In this document: piece after piece, positions 36,101 through 49,672 of the stretch
How the letters are laid out: each line of letters begins with the position of its first letter
How positions within the stretch are numbered: position 1 is the stretch's first letter
Assembly (NCBI RefSeq): GCF_037975245.1
Contig: NC_092567.1
Location: forward strand, 1,055,214-1,119,213
Reading direction: 5' to 3'
DNA: 64,000 bases
DNA from: Apostichopus japonicus
Lineage: Eukaryota > Echinodermata > Holothuroidea > Aspidochirotida > Stichopodidae
The notes under the pieces: generated by a model
The model's input: only the letters and a program-made list of their open reading frames with translations
What the model was told of the DNA's origin: nothing
Databases searched by the model: none
Position numbers and translations under genes: made by a program

Positions 36101-37069
36101 GTCAATTTCTCCTTGAAACGTGGTAAATTGAATGTGTGCTTAAATTCTTAGCAGTGAATGTTAGAATGCTGTATTGAGAATGTCTTTAAACTTTTAACAA
36201 CTGATTCATAGAAACATTATTTTCCTTCTACTGTATCAGGCATTTATGATATAGAAGTATTCCTAGTGGGTGATCTGTACACAACTGACTGTCAGGCATA
36301 TGATAATCTTCCAGTTGTTGATCTGTACTCTACCATATCAGGCATTTCATCTAAACTTGTATTACCAACTTAAAATCTGTTGGTTGATCAAGCTTGAATG
36401 TCTATTATAAGTCATCTAAAGGCTAAATTGACCCTCATGAAGTATTCAAAGGCCTGTGAATAATTAGTACCAGCAGGATAAATGATCAGGTTGTACTATT
36501 TTTGAGTGCAAAAACCTGAAAACTGCTCTAATATCAAGATTCCAGATGATTTACAGGGTGGCCTGTCACTTTTCCCTGCATTCCTCATTATATGTTGTCA
36601 ATGTTGCAGTTCGTTAAAGCATGAGTCTTTACATAATTTTAGTTTTGATATGTCATAGCTCGACCCCCCCCCCCCCCAAAAAAAAAAAAAAAAACAAAAC
36701 AGAAAATTAAAATTTCAGTAATTAGCAATGTACCAAATACTCCAGTTTTCAAGCTTTTCACCTTGGGTAGAGTTTGATTAAAAGTTATTGATAACTCCCA
36801 TCGCAAATTCTCAAGTTATGCAAATGATACATTTTACTTTCTCCCTGTCATGGGGTACCTTTACTGTATAGCTAATGTCTTGTTAACATGTTTGAGAATT
36901 ACACAAGGGGTGCCAGCTGATACCAAAATGGCGGTCAACTTTCACTCTTTGTAACTGTGAGAATGCTCTCGTACTCAGGATTAGACTGTTCAAACCGTAA
37001 TCATGATCTCCATTCAATGGGGAATGATCCTGACCAAGCACTGAAGGATGGTCAAGATTGTAGTTTGAT

Positions 37070-37150
37070 TGTTTGGTGGAGGGTGGGTGGAGGGTGGAGG
37101 TGGGGGGTGGGGTGTGGAGGGTGGAGGGTGGAAGGTGGAGGAGGTGGGGT
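37070..37150 (+). repeat. G-rich GGTGGAGGG minisatellite
   Basis: Degenerate GGTGG/GGAGGG repeats with many runs of three or more G on the + strand, able in principle to form a G-quadruplex in the nascent transcript. Confidence 0.8.
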
Positions 37151-38404
37151 GTTACGTGTGACATGAGATCTCTGGTTCCTTAAAATTTACACAGACTGTT
37201 GTGAATGTTAAGTAAAATTGCTAGCCTACTATTAATCGATCCATAACCGTCATTGTTAATCTCTGTGCAGTATAATCAATGTCTGTGAAGCAAGTCTACC
37301 TGCTGGGAGTGGGCAGCCCCCTGAGTAGTTTTCTTAAAGTACTGTATCATACAGACTTAAATTGTAAAATGTTTGTTATTAATGTCACGGATGAAATTCC
37401 AATGTTCACATTTAATAGTCTGTAAGGAATGTATACCGTGGTTGAAGCTAGCCTATTACCCTGTCAAAGTATTGTATTAGTGACTTTATTTATAATGCTT
37501 CACATATCTGCAATTTTAAGTTATCATAATGTCTGCCTACAGTGTAGATATATGTGGCGTAAACTCTTATTTGGAAATATTTATCTTTTTTTAGAGTACA
37601 CTATCACTATGTATGTAATACGCCTGGACTTTTGAGTTCTAAGTGTATTTTGAATGAAGGTTAATATTTTTGCCTGAATTACATTTGGTGCATTAACAGT
37701 CCACTATTACCGTGTACTTTGAATATGCAGTAGCTCAAGCTTCGCTATCCATATTTCACTTCAAATGAATTTAGGTTCAAGATAAGTTATGAAAATTTGC
37801 AATTCTGCATTTTAGAAGTGGTTTATAGACCACAGAAAGTATAAATGGGTATAATTAAGGCTATAATTAATTGATGAAATTTGTTAATCAGTCGTTATTT
37901 ACAGGTGAATTTCCAGTTACTTCAAACTTGGTGACCAACTGGGGAGGTGTCTAAAAGTTGATCATTTGCAAGATCAGTAGGTTTTTTAAAAGCTATCGAT
38001 AGTCTAACTTGCAAAATTTGCTATGAAGGTTACCAAAAACACGAAAGGAAATGAAAACAAGTACAAATTTATGACAAAAACGAAGGCTGCATTAATTAGC
38101 CCATTTGCAAACTTATGGTTTGGTAACTCTCAATGGAGTTCAACCACTCTCAACATAAACAAATAAGAAAGGAAAATAAAACTCTTTACCTTTAAAACAA
38201 ATGCTTTGTTGTATACAGGTATATATAGTTCTTCTGTATTGTTTGTGTGTGGTGACACCTTGTCAGTGTACAGTGAGGTACAGTAGGACTGCATGCTGAT
38301 CACTGGTCAAACCAGGTCATTATTGAGAAGTAGTGTTTACTTTAACAGATCAGTTGGTAGATGTTTGGATTAGTCACCAGTTGCAAACAATCACTGTCTG
38401 CTGC

Positions 38405-38950
38405 TATAATAGCATTAACTGGTATTTGTTAAACCTACAGTATTTTACTGTGTGGAAAAGCTGTTATAGACAAGTATTATGTTAAACCGTCTACAGTATT
38501 TTACTGTGCAATCTATAGCTACAATATTATACCCTCATATGACTGGTATTTGTTAAACCCACAGTATTTTACTGTGTTCAGTACGTAGTATAGCTGTTAT
38601 AGACTTAGTATATTGTTAAACCTACAGTATTTTACTGTGCAATCTATAGCTATTATACCCTCACATGACTGGTATTTGTTAAACCTACAGTATTTTACTG
38701 TATGTGTAGTAAAGCTGTTATAGACTAGTATATTGTTCAATCTACAGTATTTTACTGTGTCATCTATAGCTGTTATATCCTAACTTGAACTGTTATTTGT
38801 TAAACCTACTGTATTTTACTGTGTACTCCATAGCTATTATATCCTAACATGTTACTTGTTAAAGCTACTGTATTTTACTGTGTAATTTATATCCTAACAT
38901 GTTATTTGTTAAACCTACTGTATTTAACTGTGTCATTTATAGCTATTATA
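38405..38950. repeat. Degenerate tandem repeat with TACAGTATTTTACTGTG
   Basis: About eight spaced copies of TTGTTAAACCTACAGTATTT followed by TACTGTG, alternating with ATCTATAGCTGTTATA. The core CAGTATTTTACTG is a near-palindrome. Confidence 0.85.
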
Positions 38951-39754
38951 TCCTCTAACAATAGCCAGCCCTATCCTTTCATGAACTCAGTGGGTATAAT
39001 GTACTATAGCATACTGTGTGTAGAATCTGTTTGTTCTGAGACTGTGTATCTGACCTTTCTCTACCACTGCCCTGTGAGGAATGTAACTTTGGTTTTTGAA
39101 GTGATCATAACCACCCACCCCATGGAGGCCACTTTTACATAGATGTCAATGGTGTATGGCTTACTTAATGCCCAGCTGTCTTTACTGTACTACTGTAAGG
39201 TACAGTGGCAATGTTACAATCAGCTCTGGAATGCAAAGCTCTTGTCATTTACTACTACTACTAACACACATGTAGGTCATTACCTGTTTCACAAATGGTA
39301 AGGTCCATACAAACTGCAGGTTGCATTGGTTTACATATATCTCTTGGGTCTGGAATGTTTACATAGGGAGAATCCATCCATGTCAACCTCGTTAAGAACA
39401 GACCAGATGGTTGTATTGATCAGAGGCAAATTTTAAATTTATGTTCTGTTCCAAGGTAGGACTTGTGTGAATTCCAAAGAAAGAAAATGATAAGAAACTT
39501 GACCACCTTAAAGTAGAGAAGAAACTTGACCACCTTAAAGTGGATCAATGGATCAGTGGATCAGTAAAGTGGATCGGTGTAATACTAGTATGTCGATATC
39601 AGATTGGCCATATTTATATTAGATATTTAAGAAGAATGGCCACACATAGTCCAACAATTTGAAACAAGTTCTTTAGCACACTGTCTTCATGTAAAGTTTG
39701 TAACAGAATTCCTTCATTCAAAGGTCTGGCTTGATTTTCCTGCATTTTTGTAAT

Positions 39755-40225
39755 GTTTGTATATATGTTTGTATTGTTTGTACATGTTTATATAATTGTT
39801 TATACATGTTTATAACTTTATACATGTTTATACATGTTTCTAATGTTTGTACATGTTTGTAATGTTTGTTATGTTTGTACATGTTTGTAATTAATGTTTG
39901 TACATGTTTATGTTTGTATATGTTTGTAATGTGTGTACATGTTTGTAATGTTTAGTACATGTTTGTGCATGGTCGTACTTGTTTGTAATGTTTGTCCATG
40001 TTTGTTATGTTTTTACATGTTTGTACATGTTTGTAATTAATGTTTGTACATGTTTATGTTTGTATATGTTTGTAATGTGTACATGTTTGTAATGTTTGTA
40101 CATGTTTGTTATGTTTGTAGATGTTTGTAATGCCTTTACATGTTTGTACATGTTTGTTATGTTTGTACATGTATGTTTGTAAAGCTTGTACATGTTTTTA
40201 ATGTTTGTACATGTTTGTTCATTTT
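39755..40225. repeat. TACATGTTTGTAATGTTTG degenerate minisatellite
   Basis: Many TGTTTGTA and ACATGTTTGTAATG words with variable spacing. A longer block (ACATGTTTGTAATTAATGTT and on) occurs at about 39880 and 40020, showing segmental duplication. The 90-codon - strand frame is a repeat translation. Confidence 0.9.
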
Positions 40226-43016
40226 TTAATACATGTGCTATCACAAGCAGATAAGATACTTTCATAAATTTCAGCAAGCCAAAGTCACTTTGTTACAAGA
40301 GTTTCTGTTAATTTACATTGACCTTCACTAGTTACAGACCGATTATTAAATTCTGGCTGCAACTGTGATACATAACCTAAAAAGTATGTTCCAAGTTATG
40401 GTCAGATAATGATTAGGGCCGATACTACTAAAGGTATGAAAAGGAAAAGACTCATAATGATGTTACCAATATTACCCGGGCTGAGACATGTCTATGTTCC
40501 ATGGACCATTGCACAATATATCACGCCACATCCATCCCATATATCTTCCTATCTATATTCTCCTCAAATTAATGGCTTGGCAATCAATTGTTTTTCCTTT
40601 GTTATTTATTAAGAGACTTGCATTCAGGCACATTCAGAGTTAGTCACTTCTATGGATTGGTTGTTAACAGTGGAAATAACAGAATCACAGCATGAGCAAT
40701 GTGGAAGTTGAGAGTAGAGGTTTGACCCCAAAGGTCAAAAGTCAGATAATATTGTTCTAATATATATGACTGTGTGTTGTTTGGGATATCAGCAATGTTG
40801 AATGATAGATGATAAAAGTACAGTAATGTTGCCAATTACAGTCATTTCAGAGCAGTAAGATATTCAAATCTACTGACATTACTTAGTTTTGTGTTAAAAC
40901 TAAAAGTATTGCACAATCAGCTGTTTTGTCATATTGAATGCAATGTGTGTGTGCATGTGGGACGGGAAGGGGGAGGGGAGATGGAGGGGGGTGGAGGGAC
41001 ATTGTGCCAGAGAGATAAAACTTTTATCTCTATATTTTATATTTTTATCAACAATTTGGTATTATTCAATATGGCAGAGAGAACTGCAAGCTATGAAAAC
41101 CACAATTTGAGTTTAGTAGAAAACACCTGACTTTTACCTTCACGTTTACGTATATGATTAGAGAAGATCTCTAGAACTCAGCTTTAGTTGTACTGGGAAT
41201 TCACATTCTCTAGAATATATGTGCTCATTTTAACAATTTTGAGCCATATTTTGCATAAAAATGTATAATATGTCTTTGGTCACAAAGTCATCTAAATTCC
41301 CTGCTGGTCCTTACATGGACAAATGATTAGTTAAAAACTTTTTAGTGAATGCACTCTTCTGCATTAAATACCTCAACAGTTCGTGATAATTTTGTAGCAT
41401 TGATCTACAATTTTTTAAACTGCTATGTTCAGTGTTCACTCCTCGTAGAGTTTCTGTTCGATTCTAGCGATTTTTGCCTTCAGACATTTTCCTAATTACG
41501 TAAATAAGCACACGCCAAAAAAAGTAGATTGGAACTTTCTAAAGTTTGGAATTTGACTAGTTTAGTCTCATGTTCCTTTCTTGGCCATCAAATATTAAAT
41601 ATAAGAGATGGAATTAAGTTTGGCAATTGTTTTTAATTAATTTATGTTACAGGTAGTTTGTTAATTGAAACTATCAAGTTTTGAGAGATCTGTTTGTGGC
41701 TATTAATTCCATACTGTGCCAGTGTGTACATTTATGTACAGTACACACTTTCTCACACAACCTAATTGTCCCCCCCACACACACACAATATATTAGTTGA
41801 TGTAGTAAGTGGTGATACTTGATGTGTAATTCAATTTTTACATTTTTAGGATGTAAGTTGTTTATACAGTCATTAATCTGCAATGCTACAACAAATCACT
41901 TTCATTTAACAGAAGTCAAGCACATGGTGTATACTTCCTCTATAAACCATTAAGATTTACGGTTTTAATTTACCATGAATGTTATTGAAATGGTTCTGAG
42001 TGGACTGAGGGCAATATTGACCAATGGTCTAGATACTAATGGACTGCACCTCTGGCATGCAAGGCATGAGAAATGATAATAAACAAAACAAATGGAAAGA
42101 ATTTACCCTGAGTTAGACTATACTGCAGTATAGTATGTACAGTACTTCAATACAGAGCTGTACTGTATGTAATAATGCTGCATAGGTAATAATACTGTTG
42201 TACATTAATTGGTATAGTAATGCAGTGTGCAGTGATCTGTATGTGACATGTTATGAAATACCAGAGAGTATCTGACCTCAAACGATGTGTGTTAAAGCAT
42301 TGATTTGTTGTAACATTTGTAATACGTCCAGTAGTTTGTTGGTCACATCACAATGATCACTGCAGATCCTAGTACACTGTAGCTTGACCCACCCACAGGG
42401 AATTAGTTGGGGCAATTTTAAGCTTCAAATTATAACATAATTTAGAGTTCTAGAGAGACATTTTGAGTGATCTAGCATAATTTGCTGGGAGAACAGAATC
42501 CATAAACTGTAATGTAGCGTGTATAAGAATACAAATGAACAGGCTGCAAGCCCCCCCCCCCCCCCTCCTCCCAATACTGCAGTTGTTTCTAATCCAAGGA
42601 AAAGGTAAAGTCTATGCTCTGGGATAAAGTTTTCAATATTTATTGCATACATGTACAGGAATATTGTCAAACTGAACTTTGTCATAAATAACTTTACCCT
42701 AACACAGCTACAGTATAGGAGACCTAGTCTTTTGATTTACTTATGATATGTCAATACCTAGGCTGATTGACAACCAGGTTGTATAGGCTGCTTAACTGCA
42801 GTCATTACATACCGTATTGATCTTATTCAGATTCTGTCCATTTAGCTAGCTGTCTTTTTCATTGACAGTTAGCAATGACTGTACATTGATTTAGGAATGA
42901 ATGAAGCAAATGATTGGCTCAAATCTGGGGTAGGAAGTTATTAACTGTATCTTTAGCTTAGACTGGAGTATGAAAGGTACCAAGATTACTTGTATGCAAT
43001 CAATGATTTGTACATA

Positions 43017-43378
43017 CTGAACAGTTTACTGTACAAAACATTGTACTGTACAAAACATTGCAATCAGAGGATTGCACGTACAGAACATTGTACTGTACAA
43101 AACATTGTACTGTACAAAACATTGTACTGTACAAAACATTGTACTGGACAGCATTGTACTGTACTGTACAATAATGTACTGTACAATACATTGTACTGTA
43201 CAAAACATTGTTTTGTACATTGTAACAACATTGCACTGTCCTGTACTGCATAACGTTGTACTGTACAAAACATTGTACTGTACAAAACATTGTACTGTAC
43301 AAAACATTGTTCTGTACATTGTACTGTACAACATTGCACTGTACTGTTACAACATTGTACTGTACAAAACATGGCATG
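43017..43378. repeat. ACATTGTACTGTACAAA minisatellite (17-bp unit)
   Basis: About 17 units of TGTACTGTACAAAACAT with variants. The unit has the palindromes TGTACA and GTAC and stays open in several frames on both strands, giving overlapping open frames of 87-125 codons that are not genes. Confidence 0.95.
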
Positions 43379-43850
43379 TATTAAGTTGGAGACATAGTTC
43401 TAAAAAAAGAGTCATTTGTAGAGTGGAAATATAGACAGCAAAAAGACAATAGACTCAGTAATTGTGTCGGTAGGAATTCATGTAATTAATTTCTTGATGA
43501 ACATTTATTGAATTGTGGTTGGCAATGTTTTGCTCATTGACGGTATTACTGTACATGCCATGCAGATGTCATGATTATTCATTTATGGGATAGTAATAAT
43601 GTGTCTGTTACATTAGAAAAGGACCTGGTAAATTTAGCAAGCTGTCAATGTATACATACTTCCATGTTATCCAAACTTCCTGATTGTAGAGACTCAAAGT
43701 AAAGCTATAAATATGATCCAAGTTATTAATAGAACTGTCTGTACATTCCAGCTCGTCAGTGCATCTATCAAAATTATCTTTGCATAATTGGGTAATTTCT
43801 GGTTTGTAGATCACTAATTCCATTGGTACATTTTGTACATTTTACATCTT

Positions 43851-43952
43851 TTGTGTATCATTATTATGTGTCCTATTTATAAATTTTGTAATTTATACTG
43901 TAATAAAGAAATTGAAAAAAAATTGAAAAATTGAAATTGAAATTGAAAATTG
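43851..43952 (+). mobile_element. Retroposon 3' tail (ATTGAAA)n
   Basis: An AATAAAGAAATTGAAA signal is followed by repeated ATTGAAA units, the usual end of a non-LTR or SINE insertion on the + strand. The upstream body is not recognisable. Confidence 0.55.
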
Positions 43953-44170
43953 GTATTCAATGAGTCATCATCAAAATGGGCAAACAGTCTCATATTTCAA
44001 GAACTGCTTATAATTGTTAATAGATGACCAAGTGCTGTAAAAATATAACTTTCTACTATGACCTGCAGTACAGACCTACATAGCATACTGTAAGAAAAGA
44101 ACTACAGTGCATCTAGTTGTCGACAAATCTATTTATTTACTAACCAGATTTCTTTCTTGTCTTCCTGTAG

Positions 44171-44251
44171 CTTTCGGAGAAGTGTCAGCCCTAACTGTCA
44201 AGATGGGTCTGGATACACACCTCTACACCATGCTGTATTGAATGGACATCG
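44171..44251 (+). CDS. ANKS1: ANKS1-like, coding exon 2 (first half of ankyrin repeat 1)
   Basis: This exon covers residues 36-62 plus two bases of codon 63. It contains GSGYTPLHHAVLNGH, the canonical ankyrin TPLHHA signature, and corresponds to the vertebrate segment GYTPLHHAALNGH. A pyrimidine-rich tract ending CTTCCTGTAG precedes it, and a GTAGGT donor follows. Entry and exit are both phase 2, so it joins exon 1 to exon 3 without a frame break. Vertebrate ANKS1A has a long Gly/Ser-rich insert before this repeat; here only about ten residues (SFRRSVSPNC) fill the space, so that insert is absent. Confidence 0.92.
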
Positions 44252-46244
44252 GTAGGTATATTGTAAGGAATGTTGGGCCTGGGAGATCGGGTAGGTGGGG
44301 GCAGTGAGTCCTGATTTATCTAGTAAGGAAAATTGGCTTAATTCCTTGTCTTCCTTAGTGTAAGAGTTTTTCGCAGCGCAAGAATCTTGCTTTACCTAAG
44401 TTGTTATTCTAGGGTGCGTAAGTATGTAGCGACAGGTAAGTACCGTCATTGGTAAATATCTAAACCAGTACGTTTGGGCTCTTGACTTTGCTTTATTTAC
44501 TTAAAACCTCTCCACTCCTCACAACCTCTCAATGAACAATATTAATAAATGCTTTTCATCCTAATTTAGAAATCCATCTAGAGCTGTATGTTTTTATATT
44601 TATGATAAAAGTTTCCCATTGCACAAAGACACCGCCACAACCACTCTGTGAAATTGACTGAATTATTATATCAGTCTGAAGTTGGTGGTCATAACCTCAG
44701 AGAGCCTTAGAATGAATGGCAGACCTTTTAGATGAGTTGAATGTTATGAGTATTAATGTGTCATCACCAGATATGATCAAATCCCTCATTCACATACAGT
44801 GAGAGCACATACTTATAAATCGTCTGGATTATGAGATCACTAATAACAATTCAAATTATGAAGCCAGCTCACCAATATCATCATCATCATACTCATCAGT
44901 TTGCAATTTATGCCCACCAGAAATAGCTGCCAGGGTGAATAAGGGGATTCATATTACACACTCATGAATTAATTCATGTCAATAATGGTGGAAAACTTCA
45001 CACCACTGCACTTGAAGAGAAGTGAGTCATAAGTTGTCAGGTTGCTAAGGTCGGTGAAATTGCTAGAGTACAGTATTCTGTCGTCCTACATGTATACATA
45101 CATTCAATTCAGGTTGTTTTTGAAATTTAGGAGTTTAACCAAGCTACATTTTGTGATAAATATACAATGTATACATTTTGGCTTAAGTCTGGTTAAATAC
45201 TATATTTGATTGTTTGAAGATATTTGACAAGTATACATCAAACAGTATATCAATACAAACATATATAGTCTGTTACTTTTGGCAATGAAATCTGCACTTG
45301 GAATTCACATTGAAGTAGCAAGGCATATACAGACATTTTTTGGCAATTAACTGAAACAATGCTAGACATACAATGACATTATATTTTCTTTTACTTTTGC
45401 TTTCTGTACACACTGTAAATTGATATATAACTGAGCACTAAGTACAAAAACAGCAAAATATTGTACTAATGACTATAAACCTAAACTTAATAGCTCAGAG
45501 AGAGGATCCAGTCATGAATGAATATGCATGCATACTGACATGCCCAATGCAAATTTGCAGAGCTTCATATATTACTTTTGTACAGTATAACATATAAGGT
45601 TTGAGGACAAAGTAGAAAGCCAGCCTTTTCGCATGTAGGTGACATATGAAAGTAGTCAATGTACAGTAAATTAACTCACAGAAAAGAGAGGAAAATTTAG
45701 TCAATGTCCAGATTAATTTCAATCTTTTAATGTTGAAATGTCTTGAATAATCTCTCTCCTACTTATGGATCTTGAAAAAAAATATTCTTGGCAAATTGCT
45801 TTTAATATATTTGTTTGGTTGGAAATTGTATCAGATTTAATGATTGGTGTTATTTCTGTGAGACTGCCTGCCGGTTACCTGATTAGCCGGTTACCGGTTA
45901 ACAGACTAAACGGCCTGCTAAATGCTCCTGTACGTTGTAAAGTTTAACCATTTTTTGTAATGCCAATTATACTCAGTTGACGCGGCACGTCTTCAGATCA
46001 AATTGTTCTCAAAAATAGACCCCAACAGTAACTTGCTGGAATTCACGTAACAATGGCAAAAATTATCACGCATCCATACAAAAGGGTTTTAAGGTGGACG
46101 GTATGATTAAAGGGAATACCAAGCTGTTAGTGACCCGTGGTGCCCCCTTTGTTACCCGTTTGACGAACATCGCAAGCATGTACATATAATCCTTTTCCTT
46201 ATTACGTACAGGATCACAAAATTCAATACCCTCTGTTTGTAACA

Positions 46245-47095
46245 TATTGGTTGTTGTTAAGTACTGTATGAACATAATAAATAAATTGCCTACAGTATAC
46301 TGTACATGTATTGGTATTGTCACTGTTTATACCTACAACACTATGTATAGTATGACTGTACTAATTAGTAATAACGTCAGGTTTCCTTTGGAAGTAGCCC
46401 ACTGTATAAACATAATAAATAAATTGCCTAACATGGTAAGAGGTACTGTACTATAGAGTACATCAATGTGTGAGGTAGTTATAGGTACAGTACAGTATAT
46501 ATAGGTACAGTAATGTCACTGTTTATATACAATGCTATATAGTCCGATTGTACTAATTAGTAATAAATTCCGGTTTCCTTTGGAAGTAGCCTACTGTATA
46601 AACATAATCAATTAATTGCCTAACATGGTAAGAAGTCATATAGAGTATCAATGTGTGAGGTAGTTGTAGGTACAGTACAGTATATATAGGTAATGTCACT
46701 GTTTATAAACAATCCTATATATAGTCTGATTGTACTAATTAGTAATAAAGTCAGGTTTCCTTTGGACGTAGCCTAGACTGTATAAACATAATCAATTAAT
46801 TGCCTAACATGGTAAGAAGTCATATAGAGTATCAATGTGTGAGGTAGTTGTAGGTACAGTACAGTATATAGGTAATGTAACTGTTTATAAACAATCCTAT
46901 ATATAGTCCGATTGTACTAATTAGTAATAAAGTCAGGTTTCCTTTGGAAGTAGCCGTACTGTATAAACATAATGAATTGCCTAACAGTATATAGGTAATG
47001 TCACAGTTTAACCTACAACACTATATAGTCCGACTGTACTAATTAGTTAAAGGTTTCCTTTGGAAGTAGCCTACTGTATAAACATAGTAGCTAAT
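46245..47095. repeat. About 185-bp tandem repeat, 4-5 copies
   Basis: Copies share GTACTAATTAGTAATAA, then GGTTTCCTTTGGAAGTAGCC, ACTGTATAAACATAAT, TTGCCTAACATGGTAAGA and GTGTGAGGTAGT, recurring about every 185 bp, with a shortened last copy. Confidence 0.9.
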
Positions 47096-47219
47096 AAATA
47101 GACACAGGTAATATGTTAATGGGGGAAGTCATTATATAGTTGCTGATGGATAAATGTCTCCATGGTTGTTAGTTGTTTGAGATCACAATGTGTTTCCTAT
47201 GTAATGTACTTAATAAAAC

Positions 47220-47294
47220 AATGGTTTCACTTTCACTTAATCACTTGCATAAAGCGCTATATAAATATTTGCTTATTATTATTATTATTATTAA
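47220..47294 (+). mobile_element. Retroposon 3' end (GCGCTATATAAAT ... TTATTATT)
   Basis: CATAAAGCGCTATATAAATA followed by an ATT/TTA microsatellite is the conserved 3' end shared by many CR1/L2-type LINEs and their SINEs. The body is too decayed to assign. Confidence 0.6.
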
Positions 47295-48224
47295 TCAATT
47301 AAAAGTTGCATTTGGTGTTAACATATGCTAGGTTGATTGTACTATACATACAGTCTATACTCAATAATCAAAGAAATGGGGTGAATTTAGGGATCTGAAA
47401 TCTTATTGTAATCTGTGGTCTGTTAGTCTGCCAAAACAAGACATAAACAATGAAGTTGGACATATGGGCTTCAAAGGCTTGTAAAAACAGACAAAAAAAG
47501 AAAAGAAAAGAATAACAGAAATGAAACAGAAAGAAACCAAAGGGAAAAGCAACTTGAAATAAAAATAATTACATTTAAAGTTGTGGGACACAAAATGTTA
47601 CTCTTTTCCAAGAACTGCAACAATAATATCTGTATAACTATTAGTATGTGTAGGTGAAACCAACTGGATGTAAATTGTGTCATACAGTAGCTCTTAAATT
47701 TTGTCATACAGAACTAAAACTCTTAATAGCAAGGAATAATTTAGGATTCAAATTAATTTTTTCAGTATTGAAGACTATTATTTTTATGTCAAGATTGTTA
47801 AATGCTATGGTTCCATCTAAAACCTTAAATGTTTTGAAAAGAATGATTATATACCTTTTTTTTGTACTTAAGTTTATAGTATATAATCACACATTCACGA
47901 TGAGGTAATTATTACCCATTGTCAATTTTTACCACCCATCAGAACCAAAAACAATTGTAAACATTATGGATTGGTTGAACTTTGTGTTTATAATGGAATG
48001 CATTTAATGTGGCTTTTTAGTATGATTTAAATGAAGATAGCTTGCTGTACTGTATCTGCAGGGATGAACAGTGGAGTTCACAGAATGTAACAATATTACT
48101 GTACAGTATATGGGCTAACTATCTGTCCAGAGAAAGCTGTGTTAACTACATGGATGATGAGGATTGCGATGGTGATGTGCAACTAATATGCCATCTTCAC
48201 TTTTACATGTAACATAATTTGAAA

Positions 48225-48540
48225 GATGGACATGGGGGTACACAGTTATTGTATCTAGGGATAACTTCATAGTGTATCAGAGACTACTCGCCTATACTGA
48301 AATAACAGCTGAAAGTTGGACATGGTGGTACACATTCATTATGTATAGGGATAACTTGAAAGTTGGACATGGTGGTACACATTATGTATAGGGATAACTT
48401 CATAGTGTATAAGACAGTACTTGCCTATACTGAACTAAAAATTGAAAGTTGGACATGGTGCTATCATGTGTAGGGATAACTTCATAGTGTATCAGAGACT
48501 ACTGTACTTGCCTATAGATACTGAACTATCAAGCGGTCAT
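48225..48540. repeat. Degenerate repeat with GAAAGTTGGACATGGTG
   Basis: Four imperfect copies of GAAAGTTGGACATGG, TAGGGATAACTTCATAGTGT and AGAGACTACT, with variable deletions between them. Confidence 0.85.
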
Positions 48541-49032
48541 GGTTTATTATCTGTAGGGATGAGTGAACATGCTTGCTTTGATGATTCACACCAGGATATC
48601 AATTGGTCACTGTTTCCACTACTACTATTGTGGGAGTTTAATCCCTACTTGTCCTTTTCATTCATGGTCTCTCTTCTCCTAACTTCCAACCATAAAATCC
48701 TCATCCTAGTGCAGCTCAGGAGCTCCATGGGAGGTGTTGATGCACAGGATTGAGGGGGAGAGCAAACTTCTATAGACTTATTGCTTCTAATATATATCAG
48801 TTTCCTCCCTGAGGTTATTTATAATCTCAGTTATGATACATATCACAGCGGTGTCATATATCCCAGGGGTAGCAGTACAGTATTATTATATTCTTCTGCT
48901 TCACTGAGCCTGCATTACATAGATTGTGCTGAGGAGGCTGAGTGAAGTATTGCTCGCTATGTGCATTTAGCTAGAAGAAGGTTTGACACAGTTTAAGATG
49001 TACAGGACAGTATTTAAAGGTCACCAGTACCC

Positions 49033-49672
49033 CATCTTGGTGTGTGAAAAGTCCTCGTTATAGTACTCTTCTGCATCTTGGTGTGTGAAAAAGTCCTCCC
49101 TAGTACTCTCCTGCATCTCGATGTGTAAAAAAGTCCTCGCTAGTACTCTTCTGCATCTCGGTGTGTCAAAAAGTCCTCGCTAGTACTCTTCTGCATCTCG
49201 GTGTGAAAAAGTCCTCGCTAGTACTCTTCTGCATCTCGGTGTGTGAAAAAGTCCTCGCTAGTACTCTTCTGCATCTCGGTGTGTGAAAAAGTCCTCGTTA
49301 GAACTCTTCTGCATCTCGGTGTGTGAAGAAGTCCTCGCTAGTACTCTCCTGCATCTCGATGTGTGAAAAAGTCCTCGCTAGTACTCTTCTGCATCTCGGT
49401 GTGTCAAAAAGTCCTCGCTAGTACCCTTCTGCATCTCGGTGTGAAAAAGTCCTCGCTAGTACTCTTCTGCATCTCGGTGTGTGAAAAAGTCCTCGCTAGT
49501 ACTCTTCTGCATCTCGGTGTGTGAAAAAGTCCTCGCTAGTACTCTTCTGCATCTCGGTGTGTGAAGAAGTCCTCGCTAGTACTCTTCTGCATCTTGGTGT
49601 GTGAAAAAGTCCTCGCTAGTACTCTTCTGCATCTCGGTGTGTGAAGAAGTCCTCGCTAATTCTCTCCTGCAG
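49033..49672. repeat. 40-bp minisatellite, about 16 copies
   Basis: The unit is GTCCTCGCTAGTACTCTTCT plus GCATCTCGGTGTGTGAAAAA. Some copies lack TG in GTGTGTG or carry GAAG for AAAA. It includes repeated near-donor and CTCCTGCAG-like words but no coding evidence. Confidence 0.96.

Larger units (their letters stand above)
11727..44170 (+). other. Intron 1 of the ANKS1-like gene (32.4 kb)
   Basis: It starts GTGAGT and ends CTTCCTGTAG. Elements inside it are listed separately. Between them (11727-13496, 14133-15884, 16094-17220, 17331-18499, 20156-21900, 24000-25680, 26000-28244, 29062-31478, 33101-37060, 37150-38400, 40240-43015, 43380-43850) I see AT-rich sequence with short runs of A, T or C, many TACTGTA/TACAGTA words and no protein I recognise. 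Open frames there are short, begin at arbitrary ATGs and have no splice or domain support. Confidence 0.75.

Noticed and set aside
43000-43434. Overlapping reading frames of up to 125 codons on both strands
   Set aside because: All are translations of the 17-bp tandem repeat; no ordinary protein composition, splice support or domain.
49033-49672. CRISPR-like or coding repeat array
   Set aside because: A simple 40-bp minisatellite without spacers. The frame 49601-49795 merely reads out of its end.
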